From Hoeflea_A sp965204935 (GTDB lineage Bacteria; Pseudomonadota; Alphaproteobacteria; Rhizobiales; Rhizobiaceae), in assembly GCF_965204935.1 (NCBI RefSeq), contig NZ_CBDBFO010000002.1: a stretch of 64,000 nucleotides of DNA, one strand, 5' to 3'. Position 1 is the stretch's first letter, and each line of letters begins with the position of its first letter. This document shows positions 16,538 through 24,952 of this stretch, piece after piece. Position numbers and translations under genes: made by a program. The notes beneath the pieces were generated by a model. It saw only the letters and a list, made by a program, of their open reading frames with translations. It made no database searches and was not told the origin of the DNA.

Positions 16538-17489
16538 GCACGGTTTCCTTCCCTGGGCGGAGATAGCGCAGCAGAACATCGGAATTCAGCGCCACGGCGA
16601 CCACCAGGATCGTGCCGTAGGCGATCTGCAGGACGAAGGACGAGACGTTGAAATGGGTGACAAGGTTCTGCAGAAGAAAAATATCGATCGCGCCTATCGC
16701 AGCGCCGAACATTGTGCCCTTCCCGCCCCCGAGGCTGACACCGCCGAGGGCCGCCGCGGCGATGGCGAGCAGCGTGTAGTTCGGCCCGACCTGCGCATCG
16801 GCGGAGCCCAGAAGACCGGTGAGCGCGATGGCGGCGATGGCCGCGAAAAAGCCGCCGATGACATAGGTCACAAAACGCACGAAATCGACGTTCACACCGG
16901 CCGCATAGGCGGCGCGGTCCTCTCCGCCGATGAAAAGGATCATGCCGTGCAGCGGTGTGCGCCTGATGATCAGCCACACAATCGCGGCGGCCAACAACGG
17001 GATCACGGAGTAACCTTCGGACAGGCTCGACAGCCAATCCGGAACGGGGCCCAACGGCGACGGCAGGACCAGGGTGGCAAGCCCGGCAAGGATCGGGTAG
17101 GACCCGAGGGTCGTGACAATCGGCTGCACATTCAGGTAGACGGCCACGGCTCCGTTCAATGCACCGACAGCCAGCCCGATCAGCACCGCCGCAGCGACGA
17201 TGATCAGCGGATTGCTGATGCCGGCATCGTGTATCAGGACCTTCACCATGATCACGCTGACAAAGCCGATGAGCGGTCCGACGGACAAATCGATCCCCTC
17301 GCGTCCCGCCAGGAAGACCGGCGTGACCGCGCAGGCGGCCAGGATAAACGGGGTCATCAGCCCGAGCGTCGTGCCGAAATTTTCCGGTGAAAAGCGCGAG
17401 GGCGTCAAAATGACCGTGATGACCAGCAGCACGACAAACAGAAAGACCGCGAAGCGTGCTTCCGAAAGGTAGCGCGTGACCTGCCTCAT
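16530..17489 (-). CDS. CUT2 sugar ABC transporter permease, RbsC type (first)
   Basis: A 319-residue inner-membrane protein with the family stretches AGREGIDLSVGPLIGFVS and GGVSLGGGKGTMFGAAIGA. It begins 4 bp inside the end of the second ATPase gene and overlaps the next permease gene. Together the two permeases and the two ATPase halves make a four-gene CUT2 transport core in which each domain is a separate polypeptide. The substrate is likely a monosaccharide or related polyol, taken from the binding protein at 19056. Confidence 0.93.
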   Translation of the reverse strand: MRQVTRYLSEARFAVFLFVVLLVITVILTPSRFSPENFGTTLGLMTPFILAACAVTPVFLAGREGIDLSVGPLIGFVSVIMVKVLIHDAGISNPLIIVAAAVLIGLAVGALNGAVAVYLNVQPIVTTLGSYPILAGLATLVLPSPLGPVPDWLSSLSEGYSVIPLLAAAIVWLIIRRTPLHGMILFIGGEDRAAYAAGVNVDFVRFVTYVIGGFFAAIAAIALTGLLGSADAQVGPNYTLLAIAAAALGGVSLGGGKGTMFGAAIGAIDIFLLQNLVTHFNVSSFVLQIAYGTILVVAVALNSDVLLRYLRPGKETVRV

Positions 17490-18262
17490 GCGCCTGTCCC
17501 TTGTGCATCAGTCCCTTGCGTCTGGCCGAACATGGCCGCCATCAGCGCATCCATGGTCATCGCTTTCCTGCCGAGCCGGGCAGAGACGCCGAAATCGCGG
17601 AACACGATGACACGGTCGCAAAGCTCGAGGATTTCATCGAGTTCGGTCGAAAGCACCACAAGCGTCATGCCCCTTTCGGCGATCGCCCGGCGAAAATAGC
17701 CATAAAGTGTGTGGCGCGTCTGGATATCGACACCGCGTGTCGGATCGTTCAGCAGCATCACCTCGGGGTCACGGGCCATGGCACGTGCGATGAGGACCTT
17801 CTGCTGGTTGCCGCCCGAGAGGCTGGTGATCGGAATGTCGCGATTGGCATAGACCATGGAAAGATCGTCGCGAAAGCTCTCCAGTGTCTCGCCTGCGCTG
17901 CGCCTGCCGAGCCAGCCGAAACGGGAAAAGCGCGCAAGATTGCCGATGGTGAAATTGTCCTGCACGCTGAGACTCGGAAATATGCCATTCTTCCTGCGGT
18001 TCGACGGCATGTAGCCAATGCGTGCCCGTGCCGCGTCCCGCAGGCTGCGGACAGGCATCGCCGCGTTCTCCGTCAGCGCCTCAACCGTACCGGCGGCCGG
18101 TTTGAAAACACCTGCCAGGGCCTCCAGAAAAGCCGCCTGACCATGCCCGTCCAATCCGGCGAGCCCGAGGATTTCGCGACGGTTGATTGTTTCCGAAATG
18201 GCAGACGCGCCGGGCACAAGGGATAGGCCGGTTACCCGCATGACAGCGTTGTCACTCGTCAT
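17486..18262 (-). CDS. CUT2 sugar ABC transporter ATPase, C-terminal RbsA-like half as separate protein
   Basis: A 258-residue protein that matches only the second nucleotide-binding domain of RbsA. It has the family's degenerate Walker A region (GLAGLDGHGQAAFLEALAG), an intact LSGGNQQKV signature, and LNDPTRGVDIQ in place of a normal Walker B/Asp-Glu. In RbsA, MglA and XylG both domains are in one chain of about 500 residues. Here the second domain has its own ATG at 18262 and overlaps the first-domain gene by 11 bp. It is not an obvious frameshift artefact because each half starts and ends at a sensible domain boundary. Confidence 0.9.
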   Translation of the reverse strand: MTSDNAVMRVTGLSLVPGASAISETINRREILGLAGLDGHGQAAFLEALAGVFKPAAGTVEALTENAAMPVRSLRDAARARIGYMPSNRRKNGIFPSLSVQDNFTIGNLARFSRFGWLGRRSAGETLESFRDDLSMVYANRDIPITSLSGGNQQKVLIARAMARDPEVMLLNDPTRGVDIQTRHTLYGYFRRAIAERGMTLVVLSTELDEILELCDRVIVFRDFGVSARLGRKAMTMDALMAAMFGQTQGTDAQGTGA

Positions 18263-18989
18263 CGCGGCCCTCCTGGGTCAGATGGGCAAGAAGCGTCTGC
18301 GGATTGATGTCTGTCCCAGACAATTGCGCCGTCTTGGCACCATTGTGCATGACAAAGACCACATCGGAGAGTTCCACGATTTCAGGCATGCGGTGCGAAA
18401 CGAAGATCACCGCCCCGCCTTCGCCACAAAAGGCCCGGATCATTCCAAAAACCCTGTCGCGGTCGGCAAGGTCGAGGGCCGCAGTCACTTCATCGAGGAT
18501 CAGGATGCGCGGTTGCGCGGCGAAACCCCGCGCAACGACGAGCACCTGCTGCTGGTTCAACGGGAGTTCGCTCGCCGGGCAGGCAATGTCGATGGGGCGG
18601 GTGGACAGTTTTCCGACCCAGCCCTCGACCACCGAACGCTTTTGCGCCGGCGTGTTGCGGTATGACCAGAACCCATCCCGACCGACGAGGACATTGTCGA
18701 TGCCACTGCGGTTCCCGGCGATCAGCACTTCCTGCAGGACAACCGAAATGCCGCGCGCGATCATGTCGGCCGGACTGCGCCGACGAATGGTTTTGCCGTC
18801 GATCTCGATCTGCCCGCTATCGGCCAACAGGATCCCGGAGAGTGTCTTGACCAGCGTACTCTTGCCCGAGCCGTTTTCTCCAAGGACGGTGTAGACCTTG
18901 CCCGGTTCGACGTCGATCGAGACGTTGCGCAACGCACGGGTCTCGCCAAAGCTCTTGGTCAGGCCGCGTGCGGTCAGGAGGGATGTCAT
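18252..18989 (-). CDS. CUT2 sugar ABC transporter ATPase, N-terminal RbsA-like half as separate protein
   Basis: A 245-residue protein equal to the first nucleotide-binding domain of RbsA. Walker A is GENGSGKST at about 37-45, the signature region is ELPLNQQQVLVVARGFA (the family's LSxxxQQ form) and Walker B is ILILDEVTAALD. It begins 66 bp after the binding-protein gene, past a strong terminator-like hairpin, and ends inside the gene for the second half. Function is to drive import together with the 258-residue partner. Conserved catalytic residues are in this half, as expected. Confidence 0.92.
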   Translation of the reverse strand: MTSLLTARGLTKSFGETRALRNVSIDVEPGKVYTVLGENGSGKSTLVKTLSGILLADSGQIEIDGKTIRRRSPADMIARGISVVLQEVLIAGNRSGIDNVLVGRDGFWSYRNTPAQKRSVVEGWVGKLSTRPIDIACPASELPLNQQQVLVVARGFAAQPRILILDEVTAALDLADRDRVFGMIRAFCGEGGAVIFVSHRMPEIVELSDVVFVMHNGAKTAQLSGTDINPQTLLAHLTQEGRDDE

Positions 18990-19003
18990 GAACTATGCGC
19001 TCC

Positions 19004-19041
19004 AAAAATGGCGGCATGCGTTTTGCTACGCACGCCGCCAT
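19004..19041 (-). terminator. Intrinsic-terminator-like hairpin between binding-protein and ATPase genes
   Basis: On the minus strand ATGGCGGC-GTGCGT pairs with ACGCATGCCGCCAT (one mismatch in a 14-bp stem, short loop) and is followed by five T residues. It lies 15 bp after the stop codon of the binding-protein gene. Partial termination here would keep binding protein in excess over the membrane complex. Confidence 0.8.
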
Positions 19042-19055
19042 AGTTGACCCTGCCG

Positions 19056-20237
19056 CTATGGGCAGGCGGGAGTGACTTGGGAGTAGTCCCACCCGGGCGC
19101 CGGCGTCGTGTTGCCGCCGAAATATGCCGCTATGACCTCCGGCGGCAGCGGATCATTCGGTGCAACCGGAAATATCTCCGCTGAATCCGGCTTCATGCAG
19201 TCGCCGTACCAACCGTCGAAGCCGGAGCTGTCGACCGCCGGGATCGGAATCATCAGCGTGTTCACCAAGGGCTCCTGGCCGGCCATGATGCGGCTCGACG
19301 TGCGGAACAGCGATTGGCCGATCCAGCTCGGCAGCACCGCACCGCCGGTGAATTTGAACTTGTCCGGATTGGCTTTCCAGTATCCCAACGCGTCGCCCGA
19401 GACCGAGCCGGTGATGACCGGCAGCGGACGTCCGGCCTGTTCGAAGGCCTCGGCGATCACCCGGGTCTCTGAGCCGGTCGTCCAGACGCCGTCAATGGCA
19501 CCGGGATTGGTTGCCAGCGTTTGCAGGATGACGGATTTCGTTACCGAGGGCGTCCAATCGCCATTGACCATGCGCACGACCTTGATATCCGGATACATGG
19601 CGAACGCATCCTGGGCCCCTGCCCTTTGCTGATCGACGATCGAGATGCCGGCAATGCCTTCCACCATCACCACATTGCCTTTGCCGCCAAGCGCCTCGGA
19701 GAGGTTCTTGGCCATGTCGTGGCCCCATTTGTAATAGTTGCTGTCAACGTTGTAGGCCGCTTCGCTGGTGACGGCCGACGCTCCGGTAACAAATGGAATG
19801 CCGGCTTCGGCGGCAGCTTCGATCGCCGCATTGAGACCGGTGGCCGAGCCCGGAACGGAGGTGATGATGCCGCAGTCCTTTTCGATAAAGCTGCGAATGT
19901 GGGAAATCTGCAGGCTGGCATCGCCGTTGGAGTCCGACATCTCGAAACTCGATACAACGCCCTGTTCGACAAGGCCGTCGACCAGGCGCTTGAGCTCATT
20001 GGTCAGCGCAACCCGCCACGGATTGCCCTGATAGCTTTCGGAATGGCACCATTTGTACGGCCCGTCGGGTGCCTTGAAATTCGACCGGTCCGGCACGGCG
20101 ACCGGGGTCGTCGACTTTTCGTACTGCCCTTGCAGATCCGCCGGCAGTTTCTTGATCGCGGAGTGGCTGTCCGCCGAGGCGGCGCCGGCGACAAGCACGG
20201 CAATGGTCGCCAATGCCGTCGTTTGAACCAGTTTCAT
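19056..20237 (-). CDS. CUT2 sugar ABC transporter periplasmic binding protein, RbsB type
   Basis: A 393-residue secreted protein: signal peptide at 1-22 (MKLVQ start, hydrophobic core, cleavage after AGAASA), then a periplasmic-binding-protein type 1 fold with the IITSVPGSATGLNAAIEAAAEAGIPFVT segment and DGVWTTGSETRVIAEAFEQAGR. At 393 residues it is longer than ribose-binding protein (about 296), with an extra N-terminal stretch containing a Trp-Cys-His and a Cys-containing C terminus, a pattern seen in Rhizobiales homologues annotated for varied sugars. It lies 45 bp after the MaoC gene and ahead of a terminator-like hairpin. Confidence 0.92.
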   Translation of the reverse strand: MKLVQTTALATIAVLVAGAASADSHSAIKKLPADLQGQYEKSTTPVAVPDRSNFKAPDGPYKWCHSESYQGNPWRVALTNELKRLVDGLVEQGVVSSFEMSDSNGDASLQISHIRSFIEKDCGIITSVPGSATGLNAAIEAAAEAGIPFVTGASAVTSEAAYNVDSNYYKWGHDMAKNLSEALGGKGNVVMVEGIAGISIVDQQRAGAQDAFAMYPDIKVVRMVNGDWTPSVTKSVILQTLATNPGAIDGVWTTGSETRVIAEAFEQAGRPLPVITGSVSGDALGYWKANPDKFKFTGGAVLPSWIGQSLFRTSSRIMAGQEPLVNTLMIPIPAVDSSGFDGWYGDCMKPDSAEIFPVAPNDPLPPEVIAAYFGGNTTPAPGWDYSQVTPACP

Positions 20238-20282
20238 TGCATTTCCTCCCTATTGCATTTCAACTCGTTGTTTGACCGCGGC

Positions 20283-20726
20283 CTAGGACCGCATCTGAAC
20301 GAGATAGATGTGCTCGCAGAAGAGCACCGTCTCGCCACGCTGATTGACGACGGATGTCGCCTCGATAACCCGCCCGTGGTCCGCGCGCTTCTTGTCGGGG
20401 GCCTTGTGCGTGATCTCGACCTCGGTATGGATCGTATCGCCGATGTGAACGGGCTTGATAAAACGGAGCTTGTCATAGCCGAGGCTGAACGCCCTGGGAT
20501 TGATGACCGTTGCGGTCAACCCGACGCCGATCGTGAAAATCATGGTTCCGTGGGCGACCCGCTGCCCGAATTCCTGATCGGCGCACCACTCCTTGTCCAT
20601 GTGATGTGGAAAAAAATCGCCGCTGTGACCGGCATGAACAACGATATCGGCTTCCGTGATAGTCCGCCCGAACGTCTTTCGGCGGGTGCCAATTTCATAG
20701 TCCTCGAAGAACTGTTCAACAATCAT
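20283..20726 (-). CDS. MaoC-like hydratase heading the Rbs-type operon
   Basis: A 147-residue single hot-dog protein starting at the ATG at 20726 (a TTG five codons earlier is less likely). FFEDYEIGTRRKTFGRTITEAD at the N terminus, the catalytic-helix region GDFFPHHMD and the YDKLRFIKPVHIGDTIH core mark it as MaoC family. The HxxxMD/D arrangement near residues 38-43 fits the Asp/His pair of R-hydratases. As in the first operon, a MaoC protein is the first gene of a sugar importer operon. The two MaoC proteins differ in length (147 and 192), so they are paralogues with separate substrates rather than a recent duplication. Confidence 0.87.
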   Translation of the reverse strand: MIVEQFFEDYEIGTRRKTFGRTITEADIVVHAGHSGDFFPHHMDKEWCADQEFGQRVAHGTMIFTIGVGLTATVINPRAFSLGYDKLRFIKPVHIGDTIHTEVEITHKAPDKKRADHGRVIEATSVVNQRGETVLFCEHIYLVQMRS

Positions 20727-20768
20727 GCGGCCTGGCTCCAACTGCAGTGACAGGCTACGACAATTGTA

Positions 20769-20783
20769 TCCATATGTAAAATA
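20769..20783. promoter_or_regulatory. Candidate shared operator TCCATATGTAAAATA
   Basis: This 15-mer lies 43 bp upstream of the second MaoC-led operon and matches 13 of 15 bases of the site at 12285-12299 upstream of the first MaoC-led operon, in the same orientation. It may be a binding site of the local IclR protein or a shared promoter element. Confidence 0.4.
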
Positions 20784-21215
20784 ATTTTTCGTATTTGAAA
20801 TTACTGGCGGATTCGTGAATCTTCTCCACAGGTGACGACGATCGCGTTCAAAGTCCTTATGGAGGTTGCGTGACCGGCCCGGTTACCGGGTTCGCAGACA
20901 CGCGTGCCGGCGGATCCGGCGGGAGGTTTACCTGTCCGGATGAGGATAAGTTGGTGTCCATTTCGAGCAGACGACTTTGGAGGCGAACGTCGGGCACAGC
21001 GCTCTGATTGACGAAAACATTTGGAAAATCACCCACCGCGCGACCGGAAATCACTCCGGCTATTTCTGGCGTGATTGCGGTCTCAATGCTCCGGCTGGCG
21101 ACCCACCTCTTTTTCCGAAGAACATCAAAAAGGCGGCGTTTCCGGCTGAAATAACAGCCGAAAATGAGTAGCTCGCGTTCAGTCGCAGCGGCAGTGCCGG
21201 TGGCGACTGTCCGGT
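20784..21215. other. Intergenic stretch without a recognised gene
   Basis: About 430 bp lie between the promoter of the MaoC-led operon and the end of the amino-acid ABC ATPase gene. A 64-codon plus-strand frame (20977-21171) is possible but has no recognised domain and no clear ribosome site. I see no tRNA, terminator or inverted-repeat pair here. It may hold old insertion-sequence debris, but no terminal repeat could be matched. Confidence 0.5.
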
Positions 21216-21959
21216 TCAGTGTGTCAGGACCTGCTCCAGGAAATTGCGGGTCCGTTCGCTCTTGGGATTATCGAAGAAGTTATCCGGGCTGTCCTCCTCG
21301 ATGATCTCGCCCGCATCCATGAAGATCACCCTGTCTGCCACTTTTCGTGCAAAACCCATTTCATGGGTGACGCAGATCATGGTCATGCCTTCCTGCGCAA
21401 GCGTGACCATGACGTCCAGCACTTCACCGATCATCTCCGGGTCAAGCGCCGAGGTCGGCTCGTCAAAAAGCAGAATGTCGGGTTTCATGCAAAGCGAGCG
21501 GGCAATCGCCACCCGCTGCTGCTGGCCGCCGGAGAGCTGTCCCGGAAACTTCGGCGCCTGGTCGGCGATTTGCACCTTCTCCAGATACGTCATCGCGGTT
21601 TCCTCGGCTTCGTCCTGGGAGATTTTCCGAGCCAGCATCGGTGCCAGGGTGCAGTTCTGCAAAATGGTCAGATGCGGAAACAAATTAAAATGCTGGAACA
21701 CCATTCCCACTTCCTGGCGCAGCTTGTCGATGGAAGGATCATCGGCGCTGATCGGATGGCCGTTGATCTCGATGAGCCCCGACTGGTGTTCCTCGAGCTG
21801 GTTGATGGTCCGGATCATGGTTGATTTTCCCGACCCCGATGGGCCGCAGACCACGATTTTCTCGCCCTGTGTCACCGTCAGATTGATGTCCTTCAACGCA
21901 TGGAATGAACCGTAGTATTTTTCCACATTGACCATTCTGACTGCAGGTGTTGCCGTCAT
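21216..21959 (-). CDS. Polar amino-acid ABC transporter ATPase, AapP/GlnQ type
   Basis: A 247-residue ATPase started at the ATG at 21959, which follows a GGGAGATCGCC ribosome site; an upstream start at 22040 would lie inside the RidA gene. Walker A is GPSGSGKST at about 43-51, LSGGQQQRVAIARSLCMKPDILLFDEPTSALDPE gives signature and Walker B, and the protein ends without a regulatory domain, as in GlnQ/HisP/AapP. No permease is adjacent. The matching Aap-type permeases and binding protein lie at 37863-41174, 16 kb away, without an ATPase of their own, so this gene probably completes that importer. It is the last gene of the long operon that starts at 29988. Confidence 0.92.
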   Translation of the reverse strand: MTATPAVRMVNVEKYYGSFHALKDINLTVTQGEKIVVCGPSGSGKSTMIRTINQLEEHQSGLIEINGHPISADDPSIDKLRQEVGMVFQHFNLFPHLTILQNCTLAPMLARKISQDEAEETAMTYLEKVQIADQAPKFPGQLSGGQQQRVAIARSLCMKPDILLFDEPTSALDPEMIGEVLDVMVTLAQEGMTMICVTHEMGFARKVADRVIFMDAGEIIEEDSPDNFFDNPKSERTRNFLEQVLTH

Positions 21960-21969
21960 GGCGATCTCC

Positions 21970-22314
21970 CTACTTCTTCGTTGCGGCTGTAATGATGATT
22001 TCCACCTTGAGCACGTCTCTGGCCAAGCGGGCTTCGCCACAGGCGCGCGCCGGAGCGTGGCCCGGTGGAATCCAGGCGTCCCAGACGGCGTTCATTTCGC
22101 TGAAATCTGCCATATCTGCCAGCCATATGATGGCCTGCAGGATGTGCTCGCGGTCGGAGCCTGCTTGTGTCAGCAACGCATCGACCCGCGCCAGGCAGTC
22201 CCTGGTCTGCTCGGTGACGGTCTCGCCGGAACCAACCTGCCCGCACAGATAGGCAACGCCGTTATGCTTGACGATTTTGGACATGCGCTGGCCCGTCTCA
22301 AGACGTTCGATCAT
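21970..22314 (-). CDS. RidA-family enamine/imine deaminase
   Basis: A 114-residue YjgF/YER057c/UK114 protein. VAYLCGQVG near 20-28, the QTRDCLARVDALL helix and the C-terminal ARACGEARLARDVLKVEI are the family hallmarks, with the Arg of the latter binding the substrate carboxylate. RidA proteins hydrolyse reactive enamines/imines such as 2-aminoacrylate, which arises from PLP beta-lyases, or imines released by FAD amine oxidases. Both enzyme types are encoded in this locus. It overlaps the propionyl-CoA synthetase gene by 4 bp (ATGA) and precedes the ABC ATPase by 10 bp. Confidence 0.9.
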   Translation of the reverse strand: MIERLETGQRMSKIVKHNGVAYLCGQVGSGETVTEQTRDCLARVDALLTQAGSDREHILQAIIWLADMADFSEMNAVWDAWIPPGHAPARACGEARLARDVLKVEIIITAATKK

Positions 22315-24212
22315 GCCAACACCCCCCTTGCCTTCAGCGCATCCTTGATCTCGTCGAGAATGGCCGGATCATCGATTGCAGCGGGCATCTTGAAATCCTG
22401 ACGGTCCGCGATCTTCTGCATGGTGCCGCGAAGGACCTTGCCGGAGCGTGTCTTGGGCAGCCTCCGGACCGCAATCGCGGTCTTGAAGGCCGCAACGGCG
22501 CCGATTTTCTGACGCATCAGCGCCACCAGTTCCCTCTCAAGCGTTTCGGGATCACGTTCGACACCGTCATTCGTGACATAAAATCCCAGCGGTAACTGCC
22601 CCTTCAATGCGTCGGCTACACCGACGACCGCACACTCCGCGATGTCGGGATGCGCGCCGATGACCTCTTCCATTGCACCAGTTGAGAGCCGGTGACCCGC
22701 AACGTTGATGATGTCGTCCGTGCGGGCCATGATGAAGACATACCCGTCCTCGTCGATGACGCCCGCATCCGAAGTGGCGTAAAATCCCGGAAACTCTTCC
22801 AGGTAGCTGGTGCGGAATCGCGCCTCGGCGTTCCAGAGCGTTGGAAAGCCTGATGGCGGCAGGGGCAATTTGCAGACGATGTTGCCCAGCGTTCCGGGCT
22901 CTACCTCATTGCCATCATCGTCCAGCACGCGGATGTCGTAGCCTGGCATGGGCACACCCGGTGAGCCGTATTTCACCGGCAGTTGCCCTAGCCCCACCGG
23001 ATTGCCGGACATCGCCCAGCCGGTTTCCGTCTGCCACCAGTGATCGATCACCGGACGGCCGAGTTTTTCTTCCGCCCACTGGATTGTAGCCGGGTCGGAG
23101 CGTTCGCCGGCCAGGAAGAGCGTGCGAAACCTCGAAAGATCATAGTTGCCGATCAGCGATCCCGTCGGGTCTTCCTTCCTGATCGCCCGGAAGGCAGTCG
23201 GAGCTGTAAACAACGCCGTAACTTCATGATCCTGAATGACCCGCCAGAAGGCGCCCGCATCGGGCGTGCCGACCGGTTTTCCCTCGAAGACCACCGTGGC
23301 ACAGCCATGCAGCAATGGCCCGTAGCAGATATATGAGTGTCCGACGACCCAGCCGACATCCGAGGCCGCCCAGAAAACCTCGCCGGGCTGGAGCCCGTAG
23401 TGATGCTCCATCGACCAGCGCAGTGCCACCATGTGACCGCCATTGTCACGCACGACGCCCTTCGGCTGGCCGGTCGTGCCGGACGTGTAGAGGATGTAAA
23501 GCGGATCGGTTGCTGCAACGGGAACGCACTCGGTCGTCGCACCGGCGGCCCTGGCGGCACCCACAGCCGCAGCATAGTCGATGTCGCGACCGTCAGTCAG
23601 AGCGCAGGTTCGGGTCTCACGCTGCAGGATGAGGCAGTGGTCCGGCTTGTGCGAGGAAACCTCGATCGCTTCATCCAGAAGCGGCTTGTACTCCACCACC
23701 CGACCCGGCTCGATCCCGCATGACGCCGAAACAATCATCTTTGGCGTGGCATCATCGATACGGGTTGCAAGCTCGTTCGCCGCGAATCCGCCAAACACCA
23801 CCGAATGCACCGCGCCAAGCCGCGCCGAAGCCAGCATGGCAAAGATCGCCTCGGGCACCATGGGCAAGTAGATGACAACACGGTCGCCCTTGGCGACGCC
23901 GTGATCGCGCATGACTAAAGCAAGCGCCCCGACTTCCGCCTGCAGATCGGCGAAGGTGTAGACCGACCTCGCCCCGGTCACCGGGCTGTCATAGATCAGT
24001 GCCTTGCGGTCGGCGTGACCTGCGGCCACATGCCGGTCGACTGCGTTCCAGCAGGTGTTGCAGGTCGCGCCCGGGAACCAGCGGCCATAGGCACCCACGT
24101 CCGGATCGAAGACCCTGGCAGCTGGAGTGAACCAATCGATATCCTCGGCCGCTTCACCCCAGAAATCTTCCGGATCCGCTTTCCAGCGGGCGTATGTTTC
24201 AGCGTAACTCAT
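22311..24212 (-). CDS. prpE: Propionate-CoA ligase / acetoacetyl-type acyl-CoA synthetase (PrpE-like)
   Basis: A 633-residue AMP-forming acyl-CoA synthetase started at the ATG at 24212, overlapping the SDR stop by 4 bp. The N-terminal YARWKADPEDFWGEAAEDIDW block is the acetyl/propionyl-CoA synthetase cap, the P-loop is LYTSGTTGQPKGVV, and KTRSGKVLRGTM near the C terminus holds the catalytic, acetylation-regulated Lys. The length and start pattern fit PrpE better than Acs (about 650 residues with a GWWW-type motif). It would convert propionate or another short acid produced by the island to its CoA ester. Confidence 0.88.
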   Translation of the reverse strand: MSYAETYARWKADPEDFWGEAAEDIDWFTPAARVFDPDVGAYGRWFPGATCNTCWNAVDRHVAAGHADRKALIYDSPVTGARSVYTFADLQAEVGALALVMRDHGVAKGDRVVIYLPMVPEAIFAMLASARLGAVHSVVFGGFAANELATRIDDATPKMIVSASCGIEPGRVVEYKPLLDEAIEVSSHKPDHCLILQRETRTCALTDGRDIDYAAAVGAARAAGATTECVPVAATDPLYILYTSGTTGQPKGVVRDNGGHMVALRWSMEHHYGLQPGEVFWAASDVGWVVGHSYICYGPLLHGCATVVFEGKPVGTPDAGAFWRVIQDHEVTALFTAPTAFRAIRKEDPTGSLIGNYDLSRFRTLFLAGERSDPATIQWAEEKLGRPVIDHWWQTETGWAMSGNPVGLGQLPVKYGSPGVPMPGYDIRVLDDDGNEVEPGTLGNIVCKLPLPPSGFPTLWNAEARFRTSYLEEFPGFYATSDAGVIDEDGYVFIMARTDDIINVAGHRLSTGAMEEVIGAHPDIAECAVVGVADALKGQLPLGFYVTNDGVERDPETLERELVALMRQKIGAVAAFKTAIAVRRLPKTRSGKVLRGTMQKIADRQDFKMPAAIDDPAILDEIKDALKARGVLA

Positions 24213-24949
24213 GAGACGACATAGTTCAGGCCAAGCCGCCCGCCATCGACATAGATCGTCTCGCCAGTCACGTAGCTCGCTTTTCTGGAGCACAGGAATG
24301 CGACCACATCGCCGATCTCGCGGGCGGAACCGGCGCGACCGAGCGGGGTGCGGGACATGGCCATCTTGTAGGCTTCGGGATTGGCATTGACGCCGGCCAT
24401 CATCTCGGTGTCGATCGAGCCGGGGCCGACCGCGTTCACGCGAATGTTGTGCTTCGCCAGCGCCAGTGCCGCCACCTTGGTAAGCTGCATCACGCCACCC
24501 TTTGAGGCGCAATAGGCTGGAATCGCCGGGATCGCCACCTGCGCATTGATGGAAGACATGTTGACGATGGCACCTTCGATACCGTTCTCCACCATGGTCC
24601 TGGCGGCGCGTTGCGTGGCAACAAAAAGGCCGCGCAGATTGACCCCGAGAACGGTGTCGAATGCCGCCAGATCATAGGACAGGAAATCGCCCGGCATGGC
24701 GATGCCGGCATTGTTGACCAGCGCCTCGACCGGTCCATGGGTGGCTTCGATCTCATCGAACATGGCGGTGATGGCATCGACGTCACCCATGTCGCAAATC
24801 ATGCCGATGCCATTCAGCCTGGATGCGGCATCAACCACGCTCGGCTTGATATCCGCCAGAACGACCTTGTAGCCATCCTCGGCCAAAGCCTGTGCGCAGG
24901 CAAAGCCGATCCCTTGCGCCGCACCGCTGACTAGTGCGATTGCTGCCAT
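24209..24949 (-). CDS. SDR-family NAD(P)-dependent dehydrogenase, FabG-like
   Basis: A 246-residue classical SDR. The nucleotide loop is VSGAAQGIGFA (about 7-17), an acidic D at position 33 in VVLADIKPS suggests NAD(H), NNAG is in ALVNNAGIA, and the catalytic S, Y and K are in MSSINAQ, and YCASKGGV. It is 3 bp after HyuB and overlaps prpE, so it is an internal gene of a six- or seven-gene operon. Probable role is oxidation of a hydroxy intermediate of the degraded compound. The substrate is not identifiable. Confidence 0.9.
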   Translation of the reverse strand: MAAIALVSGAAQGIGFACAQALAEDGYKVVLADIKPSVVDAASRLNGIGMICDMGDVDAITAMFDEIEATHGPVEALVNNAGIAMPGDFLSYDLAAFDTVLGVNLRGLFVATQRAARTMVENGIEGAIVNMSSINAQVAIPAIPAYCASKGGVMQLTKVAALALAKHNIRVNAVGPGSIDTEMMAGVNANPEAYKMAMSRTPLGRAGSAREIGDVVAFLCSRKASYVTGETIYVDGGRLGLNYVVS

Positions 24950-24952
24950 AAT

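Noticed and set aside
20977..21171. A 64-codon plus-strand frame between the MaoC and ABC ATPase genes
   Set aside because: No domain, no convincing ribosome site and no conserved context that I can see. It may be remnant sequence.
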